NCBI RefSeq assembly: GCF_900095735.1
Contig: NZ_FNLO01000017.1
Location: forward strand, 1-64,000
DNA: 64,000 nt
Reading direction: 5' to 3'
From: Chitinasiproducens palmae
GTDB taxonomy: Bacteria > Pseudomonadota > Gammaproteobacteria > Burkholderiales > Burkholderiaceae
Part shown: piece by piece, positions 50,877-59,194 of the stretch
How positions within the stretch are numbered: the stretch's first letter is position 1
How the letters are laid out: the number at the start of each line of letters is the position of its first letter
The notes under the pieces: model-generated
Databases searched by the model: none
Told to the model about the DNA's origin: nothing
The model's input: only the letters and a program-made list of their open reading frames with translations
Position numbers and translations under genes: made by a program

Positions 50877-51368
50877 CTCAACCTCCTTGCTGTCAGCCGC
50901 CAACCATGACGGCGGACGCGCCGCTGCGGCGGCGTGCCCCCCCGAAAGTATGCCAGCCATGCTACGCAGTCCCAAGTATCAGACCGTGCCCACCGCGATC
51001 CGCCGGTGGCACCAGGCGATGAAAGGAAGTGACGCGAGGAACTGCAATACCGCCCCCCAAGAAGCGACACGCGGCGGTGACATTCCTGCGTGACATTCCT
51101 GCGTGACATCCCAGGGTGACATTCCTGCGTGACATCCCAGGGTGACATGCGGCCGCAGGCCGGATCGTCTTCGCTCGTGCGGCGGGAACGGCGATCACCG
51201 GTGCCGCGGACGCGATCGCGCATGCAAGGCCGCCCCGCACCCGGTCCGGGCGGCACGCCTACGCCAGGCCAGGTGCGCGTTCCCGGCAACGTTGCTGGCG
51301 CCGGGCGACGACACTCGGATGTGGAGTTCCATTAACATGGGGGACTGCTGTTTCGAACCGATCCTCGC
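50877..51368. other. Divergent intergenic region response regulator / hydrolase
   Basis: 492 bp with a 13-bp tandem array at 51077-51147 and no recognisable gene. It must contain the promoters of both flanking divergent genes; no consensus pair stands out. Confidence 0.55.
51077..51147. repeat. 13-bp tandem repeat with two alternating variants
   Basis: Five and a half units: GTGACATTCCTGC twice, GTGACATCCCAGG, GTGACATTCCTGC, GTGACATCCCAGG, then partial GTGACAT. The constant GTGACAT heptamer recurs every 13 bp. Not CRISPR, because there are no unique spacers. Confidence 0.93.
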
Positions 51369-52568
51369 ATGTCCAATCCGACTCGACATCCCCGCTCGCT
51401 GATCTCGCTGATCTCGCTGATCTCGCTGGCGTGCGTGGCGCTCGCTTGCGCCTCCCACGCGTCGGCGCAAACCGCCGTCACGCCCAATAGCGGCGTGGCA
51501 GCCACCGGCGCTTCGTCCGTACCTTCCGCCTCGTCCGTCGTTGGCCGCGACACGCAACCGGCCGGCGCGGCAACGCAGCATGCCTCAGACGCTGACACGC
51601 CGAGCGCGACGGCGGACGGCGCGACCGAGGCCGGGCCAACGACACCGCTCGGCATCGGGCTCGAAGGGCTGCCCTACCCCGCACCGGTCTCCCTGTTGCC
51701 ACTGGTCAACGCCGGCCAGGACGTACGCACGGCCTATATGGACATTGCAGCGCGTGGACAACCGAACGGTCGCACCATCGTCCTGCTGCATGGCAAGAAC
51801 TTCGGCGGCTTCTACTGGCGTCGCGTGATCGACGTTCTGAGCGCCCAGGGCTTCCGGGTCGTGGTGCCCGACCAGATCGGCTTCGGACGCTCCAGCAAAC
51901 CCGATCTCGCGTACAGCTTCGATCTGCTCGCCGCGAACACGATCGCGCTGCTGGACCACCTACGGCTCGGTTCGGTGATCGTGCTCGGCCATTCAATGGG
52001 CGGCATGCTCGCCATTCACCTGGCGAGCTCCTATCCGGACCGCGTACAGCGGCTCGTCCTTGAGGATCCGATCGGTCTGGAAGACTACCGGCAGCACATT
52101 CCGCCGCAAACCATCGAGGCACGCTACGCCGCGCAACTGAAGGAAACGCCCCAGGCCTACCGCGACTATGTCGCCGGCTATTTTGCCGGCCCGTCGCAAG
52201 CTATCGATTGGCTTGCCGAACCGTACATCCGGCTCAAGCGCAGTGCGGAATATCCACGCTTCGCGAAGGCGTCCGCGCTGACGTCACAGATGATCTACCA
52301 GCAGCCGGTGTTGGCCTCGCTACCGCGCATCAAGGCGCCGACCTTGCTGATCGTCGGCGGCAAGGACCGCACCGCGCCAGGCAAGGCGCAGGCATCGGCG
52401 GCCGAGCGGGGCAAGCTGGGACAGATGCCGCAACTGACGCGCGACGCCGCGCGAGCCATTCCGAATGCGCGCGTTGTGGAGATCCCCGATACCGGTCACA
52501 TTCCGCACATCGAGTCGCCGGAAGCCTTCGATCGGGCGGTGACGGCGTTTCTCGCGCCGGGGCACTGA
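51369..52568 (+). CDS. Exported alpha/beta hydrolase
   Basis: A 399-aa precursor with a Sec signal peptide (hydrophobic about 11-27, cleavage near ASAQ), a Ser/Ala/Thr-rich linker to about residue 95, and an alpha/beta-hydrolase fold. The predicted triad is Ser209 (GHSMGG), Asp333 (GGKDRTAPG) and His377 (DTGHIPH), with the oxyanion HG at 141-142. The substrate is unknown; overall it resembles epoxide-hydrolase/haloperoxidase-like proteins. The signal peptide contains SLISLISLIS from a 9-bp repeat. Convergent with ribA, 11 bp apart. Confidence 0.88.
   Translation: MSNPTRHPRSLISLISLISLACVALACASHASAQTAVTPNSGVAATGASSVPSASSVVGRDTQPAGAATQHASDADTPSATADGATEAGPTTPLGIGLEGLPYPAPVSLLPLVNAGQDVRTAYMDIAARGQPNGRTIVLLHGKNFGGFYWRRVIDVLSAQGFRVVVPDQIGFGRSSKPDLAYSFDLLAANTIALLDHLRLGSVIVLGHSMGGMLAIHLASSYPDRVQRLVLEDPIGLEDYRQHIPPQTIEARYAAQLKETPQAYRDYVAGYFAGPSQAIDWLAEPYIRLKRSAEYPRFAKASALTSQMIYQQPVLASLPRIKAPTLLIVGGKDRTAPGKAQASAAERGKLGQMPQLTRDAARAIPNARVVEIPDTGHIPHIESPEAFDRAVTAFLAPGH
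51395..51430. repeat. In-frame 9-bp repeat in the hydrolase signal peptide
   Basis: Three exact CTCGCTGAT units and a diverged fourth encode repeated Ser-Leu-Ile in the hydrophobic core. Copy changes would change signal-peptide length in steps of three residues. Confidence 0.9.
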
Positions 52569-52579
52569 ACGGACGACGG

Positions 52580-53251
52580 TCAGCGAGGGGCGTCGGCGCC
52601 CGATGCGTCGAGTTCGAGCATATGGCCCAGGCGCTGCTGCTTGGCCTGCAGGTAGCGACGGTTTTCCGGGTTGACATCGACGGTCAGCGGCAGGCGCTCG
52701 GCGACGACGATGCCGGCGCTCTGCAGGGCGTCGATCTTGCGCGGATTGTTGCTGAGCAAACGCACCGCCTGCACCCCGAGGTCACGCAGCATCGCCGCCG
52801 CCGCGTCGTAGCGGCGCGCGTCGACCGGCAGTCCCAATGCCGTATTCGCGTCGACCGTGTCACGCCCGGCGTCCTGCAGCATGTACGCGCGAATCTTGTT
52901 GGCCAGGCCGATCCCCCGCCCCTCCTGGCCGCGCAGATAGAGGACCACGCCAAGCCCCGCCTGCGCCACGCGATCGAGCGCCGCACCGAGCTGCTGCCCA
53001 CAGTCGCAACGCAGCGAACCCAGCGCATCGCCCGTCAGGCACTCGGAGTGAAGGCGCGTGAGCACCGGCTCGCCCCCGCTCACCTCGCCCTTCACGATCG
53101 CCAGGTGTTCGACGTCGCTGGTTTCGTCCCGGAACGCGATCGCGAGGAATTCGCCATGGAGGGTCGGCAAGCGAGACGTCGCGACGCGCGTGACTCGCGC
53201 CGGTTCCACCGGTTCACTTGGGGGCAACGTCGAAACGGAAGGCAGGGACAT
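52580..53251 (-). CDS. ribA: GTP cyclohydrolase II RibA
   Basis: First enzyme of riboflavin synthesis, opening GTP. The 223-aa protein carries zinc ligands Cys71, Cys82 and Cys84 ([15 protein letters not shown]), the catalytic [10 protein letters not shown] segment, and a C-terminal NPRKIDAL region. It is the stand-alone RibA type and not a RibBA fusion. The ATG giving MSLPSVSTL is chosen; the upstream extension overlaps the permease gene. Downstream of the permease on the same strand. Confidence 0.95.
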   Translation of the reverse strand: MSLPSVSTLPPSEPVEPARVTRVATSRLPTLHGEFLAIAFRDETSDVEHLAIVKGEVSGGEPVLTRLHSECLTGDALGSLRCDCGQQLGAALDRVAQAGLGVVLYLRGQEGRGIGLANKIRAYMLQDAGRDTVDANTALGLPVDARRYDAAAAMLRDLGVQAVRLLSNNPRKIDALQSAGIVVAERLPLTVDVNPENRRYLQAKQQRLGHMLELDASGADAPR

Positions 53252-53271
53252 GGAAAGCGGCGAGACCGGCC

Positions 53272-54573
53272 CTAGCCGGCGGCAAGGTAGACGAAACGGA
53301 AAACGAACAGCGCCGCGATCACCCATACGACCTTGGCAACGTCGCGCATTTTACCGCATAGCAGCTTCAGCACCGCGTAGGCGATGAAACCGAACGCGAC
53401 GCCGTCGGCGATCGAGTACGTGAACGGCATCGTCAGCGTGGTCAGCGCCGCGGGCACTGCTTCGGACGCGTCCAACCAGTCGAGATCGGCCAGATCGCGC
53501 AGCATCAGGCAGGCGACGTAGAGCAACGCGGGCGCCGTCGCATAGGCCGGCACGGCGCCGGCCAATGGCGAGAAGAACAGCGCGAGCACGAACAACACCG
53601 CCACGACAATCGCGGTCATGCCCGTGCGTCCACCTGCCTGGACCCCCGACGCACTTTCGACGAAGGCGGTGGTCGACGACGTGCCGAGCATCGCGCCCGC
53701 GACGATCGCCGTGCTGTCGGCCAGCAACGCCCGATTGAGACGCGCCATCTTCCCCTGCGTGAGCAGGCCGGCGCGGTTCGCCACGCCCATCAGCGTGCCT
53801 GTCGCGTCGAACAGTTCGACCAGGAAGAAGACCAGCACGACATTGACGATGCCGGTGGACAACGCGCCCTTGATATCGAGCGCGAACAGGGTCGGCGCGA
53901 TCGACGGCGGCGTCGAGACCACGCCGTGGAACACGTTCTGGTCGAAGATGAAACTGAGCACGGTCACCAGCAGGATGCCGAGCAGGATGGCACCGCGAAC
54001 CCGCCAGTAGTCGAGCGCAACGATCGCGAAAAAGCCGATTGCCGAGAGCGCGATGGCGGGCTTGCGCAGGTCGCCGAGCGCAACGAAGGTTGCCGGATGC
54101 GCGACGACGTAGCCCGCCGACTTCAGTGCGATGAGCGCCAGGAACAGTCCGATGCCGCTGGTGATCGCAATGCGCAGCGAGCGCGGAATGCCCCGCACGA
54201 TGGCCTCGCGCAAGCCGACCAGACTGACCAGCAGGAACAGGCAGCCCGACAGGAACACCGCGCCGAGGCCCGCCTGCCAGCTGAAACCCATGCCCTTGAC
54301 GACCGTGTATGCGAAATAGGCGTTTAGGCCCATGCCGGGCGCGCAGGCAATCGGATAATTCGCGTAGAGGCCCATCACCAGGCTGGCGATGGCCGCGACC
54401 AGGCAGGTGGCGACGAAGACGGCCTCGCGCGGCATCCCGGCATCCGCAAGGATGGACGGATTGACGAACACGATGTAGGCCATCGTCAGGAAGGTCGTCA
54501 AGCCGGCGAGCAGCTCCGTCTTGAAATCCGTCTTCGCTTCATCGAAGCCGAAGTAGCGTTTGATCGCCTGCAT
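53272..54573 (-). CDS. NCS2-family purine/guanine-hypoxanthine permease (AzgA-like)
   Basis: A 433-aa inner-membrane protein with about 12-14 hydrophobic segments of the AzgA subgroup: N-terminus [34 protein letters not shown], the [11 protein letters not shown]-like [14 protein letters not shown] segment, and the [14 protein letters not shown] / [21 protein letters not shown] motifs. Predicted proton symport of adenine or guanine/hypoxanthine; the substrate is not decidable by eye. Start at ATG 54573, 5 nt after GGAG. It ends 20 bp before ribA. Confidence 0.93.
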   Translation of the reverse strand: MQAIKRYFGFDEAKTDFKTELLAGLTTFLTMAYIVFVNPSILADAGMPREAVFVATCLVAAIASLVMGLYANYPIACAPGMGLNAYFAYTVVKGMGFSWQAGLGAVFLSGCLFLLVSLVGLREAIVRGIPRSLRIAITSGIGLFLALIALKSAGYVVAHPATFVALGDLRKPAIALSAIGFFAIVALDYWRVRGAILLGILLVTVLSFIFDQNVFHGVVSTPPSIAPTLFALDIKGALSTGIVNVVLVFFLVELFDATGTLMGVANRAGLLTQGKMARLNRALLADSTAIVAGAMLGTSSTTAFVESASGVQAGGRTGMTAIVVAVLFVLALFFSPLAGAVPAYATAPALLYVACLMLRDLADLDWLDASEAVPAALTTLTMPFTYSIADGVAFGFIAYAVLKLLCGKMRDVAKVVWVIAALFVFRFVYLAAG

Positions 54574-55114
54574 GGCGGCTCCAACGAAATCCAGAAAAAG
54601 ATTGACCGCGCCACGCCGCCCGCCCATTCACCGCGCCAGGCGAAGCGCGCGGGCCACGGCACGGAACCCGATCCGACCGCGGTGCGCTGGCATGCCATGG
54701 CAGACCGGTGGCGGAGCGATACGGGTCGGCCAGCGTCGGAAAACCAGCCCGGCATGCCCCGGAAACCCGCGCGGCGCCTGCAGGACGGTCCGCTCAGCGC
54801 ACGCCATCGACGATCCAGGCTGCTTGCGAGCGCGCCGTTTCCGCCGCCTGACTCGAGCCGGGCGTTACCGCGCGGGCGGGTTCGTGGTCGGCGTGGCCGG
54901 CTTGGCCGGTGTCAAGGGCGCCATGATATGCGATAACGCGCAAAGCCGCCCTTCGGCGCCTTTCAGCGCCCGCCACTGCACGTCGGCCGGACCGTCGCCG
55001 AAATACGACGCCTCGCTGCGTGGTTGCTCCAGGGATTTAAGTTCGTCTATGCTTGCCGACACGGCCCGTAGAGCGCCGTCGCATGCCCGATAAGACAGTC
55101 GACAGGAAGAGAAC
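54574..55114. other. Intergenic region permease-HU, with a possible small gene
   Basis: 541 bp between divergent genes. Its right part holds the doubtful 65-codon frame at 54865-55062 and must include the HU promoter. The left part (54574-54864) shows no gene. Confidence 0.5.
54865..55062 (-). CDS. Possible small protein upstream of HU (unsupported family)
   Basis: A 65-codon minus-strand frame from a GTG, with amphipathic, protein-like content (SIDELKSLEQPRSEASYFGD, then DVQWRALKGAEGRLCALSH) and GC-rich third positions over most of its length. It ends in a Pro/Thr tail. No ribosome-binding site is visible; an ATG at 55116 would overlap the HU start antisense. It might be a small gene, a remnant of a longer one, or chance. 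Confidence 0.3.
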   Translation of the reverse strand: MSASIDELKSLEQPRSEASYFGDGPADVQWRALKGAEGRLCALSHIMAPLTPAKPATPTTNPPAR

Positions 55115-55402
55115 ATGAATAAAAGCGAACTGGCCGAGAAATTGGCCGCCGAGCTGGAAGTGTCTGCATCCCGTGGCCAGGAAATCGTCAACGCCTTCGT
55201 CTCCGTGGTGACGCAGGCGCTCAGCCGAGACGAGAGCGTGCAAATCACCGGCTTCGGAACTTTCGCGCCGACCGAACGTGCCGCGCGCACCGGCCGCAAT
55301 CCCGCGACCGGCGCTGCGTTGGAGATCGCCGCATCGTCGTCCGTGAAGTTCACCGTCGGCAGCGCGCTCAAGAACGCCGTCAACACGCAACGCAAGAAGT
55401 AA
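55115..55402 (+). CDS. HU-family DNA-binding protein
   Basis: A 95-aa histone-like nucleoid protein: N-terminal helices (MNKSELAEKLAAELEVS), the ITGFGTF core, the DNA-binding arm (ARTGRNPATGAALEIAAS) and the C-terminal helix SALKNAVN. The arm has Ala replacing the more usual Lys after NP. AGGAAGAG precedes the ATG by 5 nt. It is a paralogue of hupA/hupB and the exact subtype cannot be assigned. Confidence 0.95.
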   Translation: MNKSELAEKLAAELEVSASRGQEIVNAFVSVVTQALSRDESVQITGFGTFAPTERAARTGRNPATGAALEIAASSSVKFTVGSALKNAVNTQRKK

Positions 55403-55534
55403 GGCCACGCGGGCCCCTGCCCGCCTGCCGCGCCTTTCCAAGTCGCCCTGCCCGTCGACGCCGTCGCGCGGGCTAGCGGTGCAGGCACGCTCAATGCTGA
55501 TACGTTCCCGAGTCAGGTTAACGGGAGTACAGCG

Positions 55535-55852
55535 ATGAAACGTCTCGCCCTTTTTTGCGCCATCGTGCTGCACGCCGGTATTGGCGCAACGATTGCGTCG
55601 GCCGAGCCGACCCACGCCCAAGCTGCTTCCGCGCATCGTGCCTTACCGCCGATCCCGCCGGCGCCTGCCGCCACCGCCGAGCGGCACGCGCGCGCGATCG
55701 ATGCCGATGACAGCGACGGAACGCCGTTCATTGTTCGTACACGCAGCGAACGGACTGCGGACGGCGCGATCGAGCGCTGGCACACCATCGAACTGCCGGT
55801 GGTCGAATCGCCTTCGGCCGGCTTGCATCCGGTCGGCAACGTCGCCATCTGA
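55535..55852 (+). CDS. Small exported protein of unknown function
   Basis: 105 aa with a clean signal peptide (about 1-23, cleavage near IASAEP) and a good GGGAG ribosome-binding site. The mature part is Ala/Pro-rich at first, then a charged segment (DDSDGTPFIVRTRSERTADG then AIERWHTIELPVVESP) that looks like a folded beta-rich core. I do not recognise the family. It lies between HU and a DUF2795 gene on the same strand, 44 bp before the latter. Confidence 0.75.
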   Translation: MKRLALFCAIVLHAGIGATIASAEPTHAQAASAHRALPPIPPAPAATAERHARAIDADDSDGTPFIVRTRSERTADGAIERWHTIELPVVESPSAGLHPVGNVAI

Positions 55853-55896
55853 GCGACGCTCCCAACGCTTTGCCCTCGAAAAGGAGACGTGCGACG

Positions 55897-56133
55897 ATGA
55901 ATCTGCGTTCCGCGATTGGACTTCCGTCTGACGACCAAGGTAGCCCTGATTCGTTTTCGGCCGTACTTGCCGAATTGCTGCAGTCCGTCGAGTTCCCGAC
56001 CACCACCGATTGCCTGCGCGACGCGGCCCGCGGCCTTGGCGCAGGCAACGAGTTGAGCGCGGCGTTGCACGGCCTGCCCGAGCGAGAATATCAAGACGCC
56101 GACGACGTCACCACGGCGCTGGGTAATCGCTGA
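55897..56133 (+). CDS. DUF2795 domain protein
   Basis: 78 aa. The core pattern (AELLQSVEFPTTTDCLRDAA, then GAGNELSAALHGLPEREYQDADDVTTALG) matches the DUF2795 layout: a short helix, a (V/Y)-x-(Y/F)-P turn, GA, and the LPxREYxxxxDV motif. Family function is unknown; members are often next to stress or DNA-related genes. The ATG has AAAAGGAGA upstream, which decides the start over an ATG 27 bp earlier. Confidence 0.8.
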   Translation: MNLRSAIGLPSDDQGSPDSFSAVLAELLQSVEFPTTTDCLRDAARGLGAGNELSAALHGLPEREYQDADDVTTALGNR

Positions 56134-57157
56134 ACTGACGTCACGTCGCGGTCACCTCTGGCAGTCGCCTCTGACGGTCACGACTCGCGGCCACATCTGC
56201 TGCTAACATCTGGCGCGGCCGAGCGCACGGCCGGCAACCGCCAAGCGGCTGTGGCAGTCACGCTTGCTTGCGCGTCGATACTTCCGCGGCCTGCCAGTCA
56301 TCGATGCCAATCTGCGAGTCCTCGCCCGTCGCGCAAGAGGGCCGAAGGTAATCCCCGCCCCTTGAGATCGCTCGGTGTCCTGCGGCTGCGCCGTGGCTGG
56401 ACAGCGACTGAGTCTCGCGTCTGGTCGCTGTCCGCGGCGATACCCTAGGCCGCATGCCGTCGCGCCGACCGCCCCACCGGCAGCCAGCTGATGAGCCGTC
56501 TGTGCCGAGTGCACTGTTCAACACAAGCGTCAGCAACATGATCGACGCGGCTTGGCACGCACAGCTTGACTCCATCGGGCGTGCTGCCGCATTTCGACTG
56601 AGCCCGCGTGCCAACGCGACATGAGCGCAGCCCAAGCCAAACGTAGGCGCAACACAGGCACAGCAGAGGCACAGCGCAGCACCAACCGATCGATCCGATA
56701 CCTAGCGCGCAACAGGCTGCGGGAAACTAAGCAACGCAAATCCGAGACTGCCTGAACACTGTCGCACGCATGTCATTTTTGACCGATTGCATGCCGAAGT
56801 GCCGACCGTCGCAACTTACCTTTGGCTCGGCTTTGCAAACAAAGCAGTCCGCGGGCTCGCCTGCGCTCCGCTGCCTCAAGCGAAGCCCGGGAGAAATTTT
56901 CAATCGCAGCCAGCACTTACAGTTCGGGAGGGCGTCGGGCGCGGTGTCTACGCGCAGCTTCGGTAAGCCCGCCCGCATGACCGCCGTCAAGTTGGCGCGG
57001 ATCGTGCATTGCTTACCGCATCGACGTTTCGCACGGATGCGAAGCGCGCGACCGCCTATCCGCTTCCCAAGGAGGTGCGGATGCGCGGAAACAGCAGGTC
57101 GGGCGGCGAGGCCGAAACCCGACCGGCAACGACGACTTTTGACTGGAGAAAAGAAAA
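56134..57157. other. One-kilobase region without a recognised gene
   Basis: Between the DUF2795 gene and the YSC84-type lipoprotein gene. Part of it (about 56600-56800) is visibly less GC-rich than the surroundings. Frames on both strands are Cys/Arg/Ser-rich without start signals. It may hold degraded genes or regulatory RNA, but I see no specific feature. Confidence 0.5.
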
Positions 57158-57742
57158 ATGCTGCGACGCGCTTTCATGATGAAGACTTCCGTAATGGTGG
57201 CTGCTGCCGGTATCTCGCTGGCTGCCTGTACGACCACGCCGCCGGCGGCGTCGCAGTCGGGCCAACTCGGCAAGCGTCAGGAAATCAACTCGGGCGTCGA
57301 TTCGACCCTCGCCCGCCTGTACACGGCGGCGCCGGGTTCGCGTGAGCTGGTTGCCAAGGCGCGCGGCGTGCTGGTGTTCCCGTCGGTCGTCGCGGCAGGC
57401 TTCGTGGTCGGCGGCCAGTACGGCGAAGGCGCGCTGCGCGTCGGCGGCGCTACGGAAAACTACTACAAGACGCTGAGCGCGTCGGTGGGCCTGCAGATCG
57501 GCGCACAATCGAAGGCGCTCATCTTCCTGTTCATGACGCAGGAAGCGCTTGACCGTTTCCGCAACAGCAAGGGCTGGGCAGTGGGCGCGGACGCGTCGGT
57601 CGCCGTGCTGAAGATCGGCGCGAACGGCAACGTCGACACGAACAGTGTGCGCGCGCCGGTGCAGGCTTTCGTGCTGACCAACGCCGGCCTGATGGCAAAT
57701 CTGACGCTGGAAGGCACGAAGGTTTCGCCGCTGGGCGAGTAA
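57158..57742 (+). CDS. YSC84/SYLF-domain lipoprotein
   Basis: A 194-aa precursor with lipobox SLAAC (Cys24) and a SYLF (DUF500, Ysc84 actin-binding-like) domain over about 45-194 (RLYTAAPGSRELVAKARGVLVFPSV, GEGALRVGGATENYY). In eukaryotes SYLF binds phosphoinositides; the bacterial role is not established, though envelope-lipid binding is plausible. GGAGAA precedes the ATG. A strong terminator follows, so it is monocistronic. Confidence 0.88.
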   Translation: MLRRAFMMKTSVMVAAAGISLAACTTTPPAASQSGQLGKRQEINSGVDSTLARLYTAAPGSRELVAKARGVLVFPSVVAAGFVVGGQYGEGALRVGGATENYYKTLSASVGLQIGAQSKALIFLFMTQEALDRFRNSKGWAVGADASVAVLKIGANGNVDTNSVRAPVQAFVLTNAGLMANLTLEGTKVSPLGE

Positions 57743-57795
57743 GCTGACGGCGGGGGCGGCGCTGACCGTCCCTGCTCGCGACGTCCAGGTCGAAC

Positions 57796-57845
57796 CGACC
57801 CGGCAAGGCCCCTCGCATTGCAGGCGGCACTGCCGGGTCGTTTTA
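57796..57845 (+). terminator. Intrinsic terminator after the SYLF gene
   Basis: A perfect 10-bp stem (CGACCCGGCA / TGCCGGGTCG) with a 25-nt loop, followed directly by TTTTAAAT on the plus strand. The long loop makes it less typical, but position and U-tract fit. Confidence 0.8.
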
Positions 57846-57882
57846 AATTCGGGCGCCGGCTAATGGGCGCCACGACGCGCGT

Positions 57883-58974
57883 TCAGCGTTTGCCGGGCGC
57901 AACCACCTCGATGGCGGCCGTATCGATCAATTTGAGCCGCGCCCGTTGCCGCGCCCGCGTCATCTTGCGGTAGACGTTCAGATACTGCTCCGCCATCGCG
58001 TGCGAGGTGAAGCGCGCCTCGAACCGCTCACGGATGGTTCGACGCGACAGCTCGCCCAATCGGTTCAGCGCCGCCAGCGCGCCGATCTCGTCCTCGACGA
58101 CGAAGCCCGTGACACCGTTGTCGATCACCTCGTGCACCGAGCCACGATTGAAGGCAATGACCGGCGTGCCGCAGGCCATCGCCTCGATCATCGACAGCCC
58201 GAACGGCTCAGGCCAATCGAGCGGGCACAGCAGCGCGTGCGCGTTGGCCAGGAAAGTCTGCTTCTCGCTCTCGCCGATCTCGCCGACGTAATCGACGCCA
58301 GGCAACTGCAACAGCGGCTTTACCACCTGTTCGAAATACGCGCGGTCCGCCTCGTCGATCTTGGCGGCAATGCGGATTGGCATGCCACTGCGACGCGCGA
58401 TCGCAATCGCGCTATCCAGTCGTTTTTCGGGAGAAATGCGCCCGAGAAACGCAAGATAGGCGGGCTGGCTGTCGCCCAGTGAATAGAGGTTGGCCGGGAT
58501 GCCGTCGTAGATCGTCTCCAGCCAGTGCGCCTGCGGCAGCATGCGGCGCTGCGCGGTCGAGGTCGAGATGACCGGCGCGGTGTCGAATGCGTCGAAGACC
58601 GGCTGTTGCTCCGGCAGGTCGAGCCGGCCATGCAAGGTCGTCAGGAATGGGGTGTCCTGGCGGGCAAACAGCGAAAACGAGTAGTAGTCGAGGTGGAAGT
58701 GCAGGACATCAAAGTCGCCGGCCCGCTGGCGCACCCGTTCCAGCAGCAGCATGTGCGGCGCGATGCGGTCGCGGATCGAGACATCGAAGCGCAGCGCGCG
58801 CGGCCAAACCGGCTCGAGCTTGGCCTCCGTGATCGAATCGCCGCTGGCGAACAGCGTGACGTCGTGGCCCAACTCGACCAGTGCCTCGGTCAAATAAGAG
58901 ACGACACGCTCGGTGCCGCCATACAGCTTGGGTGGCACCGACTCCGTCAACGGGGCGATCTGTGCGATTCTCAT
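57883..58974 (-). CDS. Family 4 glycosyltransferase
   Basis: A 363-aa GT-B enzyme: N-terminal QIAPLTESVPPKLYGGTERVVSYL acceptor domain and C-terminal donor domain (AYLAFLGRISPEKRLDSAI, EPFGLSMIEAMACGTPVIAFNRGSVHEV with the EX7E motif). It resembles cytoplasmic GT4 enzymes, often 'glycogen/trehalose-associated' in annotation; the acceptor is unknown. Start ATG 58974 with TAGGAGGAACGCG upstream. It lies 220 bp after otsA, suggesting an osmolyte or envelope-glycan link. Confidence 0.9.
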   Translation of the reverse strand: MRIAQIAPLTESVPPKLYGGTERVVSYLTEALVELGHDVTLFASGDSITEAKLEPVWPRALRFDVSIRDRIAPHMLLLERVRQRAGDFDVLHFHLDYYSFSLFARQDTPFLTTLHGRLDLPEQQPVFDAFDTAPVISTSTAQRRMLPQAHWLETIYDGIPANLYSLGDSQPAYLAFLGRISPEKRLDSAIAIARRSGMPIRIAAKIDEADRAYFEQVVKPLLQLPGVDYVGEIGESEKQTFLANAHALLCPLDWPEPFGLSMIEAMACGTPVIAFNRGSVHEVIDNGVTGFVVEDEIGALAALNRLGELSRRTIRERFEARFTSHAMAEQYLNVYRKMTRARQRARLKLIDTAAIEVVAPGKR

Positions 58975-59194
58975 CGCGTTCCTCCTATCAACTCGGCAAA
59001 GCGACTCGCGGTCGATCGCAAAGTGCGCTGCGGGCCGCCGCCGCATGTACGCGCGGGCCGCTCGGCCGCCAAGCCGCGTCAGGGGCGCGTCAGGGGGCGT
59101 CGTGCCGGCGGCCGTGCGCAACTCGGAAATCCCGGGCAGCGGAGCATTCGGCCTGCGCGCCCCGAAGCCGCCGGGCCGTCGGGGCCTTTTACGC

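Noticed and set aside
51077-51147. Possible CRISPR array (regular repeats)
   Set aside because: Units are contiguous 13-mers with no unique spacers, and no cas genes are present.
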